From Candidatus Woesearchaeota archaeon (GTDB lineage: Archaea; Nanobdellota; Nanobdellia; Woesearchaeales; GW2011-AR9), in assembly GCA_018696595.1 (NCBI GenBank), contig JABHQW010000003.1, positions 177,907-241,906 of the forward strand: a stretch of DNA of 64,000 bases. The letters run 5' to 3'. A program made the translations under genes and the position numbers. How positions within the stretch are numbered: the stretch's first letter is position 1; every line of letters begins with the position of its first letter. The notes beneath the pieces are model-generated. The model worked only from the letters and a program-made list of their open reading frames with translations. It was not told the origin of the DNA and made no database searches. This document shows, piece by piece, positions 63,263 through 64,000 of this stretch.

Positions 63263-63532
63263 TTATTCTTTCTTAACTTCTTCTTTAACTTCTTCAGCAA
63301 CTTCTTCAGCAACTTCTGCTGACTTGCTGATCATCTCAACATATTTGCACTTACCACAAACTAAACGATCTTTGTGTTTACCTAAAAACATTCCAGGCCC
63401 GCACTTTGGACAAGTTCTATTCTTACGAGTAATTTTGTCGCCAGAAATTTCAAACAAAGCAGATAATTTCTTACCTTCTTTCTTAACCTTTTCTTTTGGT
63501 TTTTTATCTTTTGCTCCACCTTTCTTTGCCAT
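63263..63532 (-). CDS. rps27ae: Ribosomal protein eS31 (S27ae)
   Basis: RTCPKCGPGMFLGKHKDRLVCGKCKYVE. Confidence 0.93.
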   Translation of the reverse strand: MAKKGGAKDKKPKEKVKKEGKKLSALFEISGDKITRKNRTCPKCGPGMFLGKHKDRLVCGKCKYVEMISKSAEVAEEVAEEVKEEVKKE

Positions 63533-63960
63533 TATTCTTCACCCTCTTTCTTCTCTTCAGCAGGAGCAACTTCTTCTTTAGGTGCCTCTTCAACAGGTTC
63601 AGCTTCTTTCTTAGATTCTTCTTCAGCTTTCTTAGCTTCTTCCTTAGCTTCGGCAGCAGCTTCTTCAGCTTTCTTCTTATCTGCATCAATCTTTTTCTTC
63701 ATATGTTTTGTCAACATTTCAGTTTTATCCCTAGCTTCTTCACTTTCATAAACTAACGCAAAAAAATCTGCTTTCTGTTGACTAAATTGAGAATAAATAT
63801 TTTTTATAATTACTAAACTAGCATCTTTCTTCATTTCTTTAGATAATGCTTCTACAAGTTGTACATTAGTAGGAGTAACTCCTTCATAATCAATTGAACC
63901 TTTAACTTCTACTCTTTTTAGTAAATTATTATCTTTCTTTTCTTTGATTTCTACTTTCAT
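63532..63960 (-). CDS. rps24e: Ribosomal protein eS24 with long acidic/Ala-Glu-Lys tail
   Basis: MKVEIKEKKDNNLLKRVEVKGSIDYEGVTPTNVQLVEALSKEMKKDASLVIIKNIYSQFSQQKADFFALVY. Confidence 0.93.
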   Translation of the reverse strand: MKVEIKEKKDNNLLKRVEVKGSIDYEGVTPTNVQLVEALSKEMKKDASLVIIKNIYSQFSQQKADFFALVYESEEARDKTEMLTKHMKKKIDADKKKAEEAAAEAKEEAKKAEEESKKEAEPVEEAPKEEVAPAEEKKEGEE

Positions 63961-64000
63961 TTTTACCTTACCTTAATTGCATATTCGCCTTTAACTTTAA

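Noticed and set aside
63496-63756. Phe/Leu/Ser-rich plus-strand ORFs near the window end
   Set aside because: Antisense to eS31/eS24 and their K/E-rich tails
63963-64000. C-terminal end of another minus-strand CDS (..KVKGEYAIKVR*)
   Set aside because: Only about 12 codons visible; too little to assign, although a gene upstream of eS24 is expected there

Overview
The window looks like a DPANN-type archaeal chromosome segment (Woesearchaeota/Pacearchaeota-like; this placement is inference). Support: an archaeal 16S-tRNA-Ala(UGC)-23S operon on the minus strand, RtcB, archease, Dph5, eS24/eS31, ZPR1 and the Era-like GTPase/DUF2073/DUF2072 cluster. Housekeeping genes alternate with three accessory zones. 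(1) Tandemly duplicated Cys-rich lipoproteins at about 3.6-10.5 kb. (2) A small-peptide/radical-SAM island at about 33.7-37.8 kb. It encodes a 50-aa peptide ending ..CPSQCSNK directly in front of an rSAM/SPASM enzyme with a putative RRE-like N-terminus, and is the best candidate for an undescribed RiPP-like system. (3) A minus-strand run of large surface proteins at about 43.4-56.5 kb with cohesin-like, dockerin-like, LRR, BspA-like and GH20-like regions. RNA-level highlights: a tRNA-Ser(GCU) absent from the ORF track, interrupted by two introns (37/38 and the T-loop); a 94-nt insertion in the 16S 790 loop that splits the 806R primer site; and two strongly folded RNA candidates in one 366-bp intergenic region. 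All family assignments come from reading motifs by eye; no database search was run.
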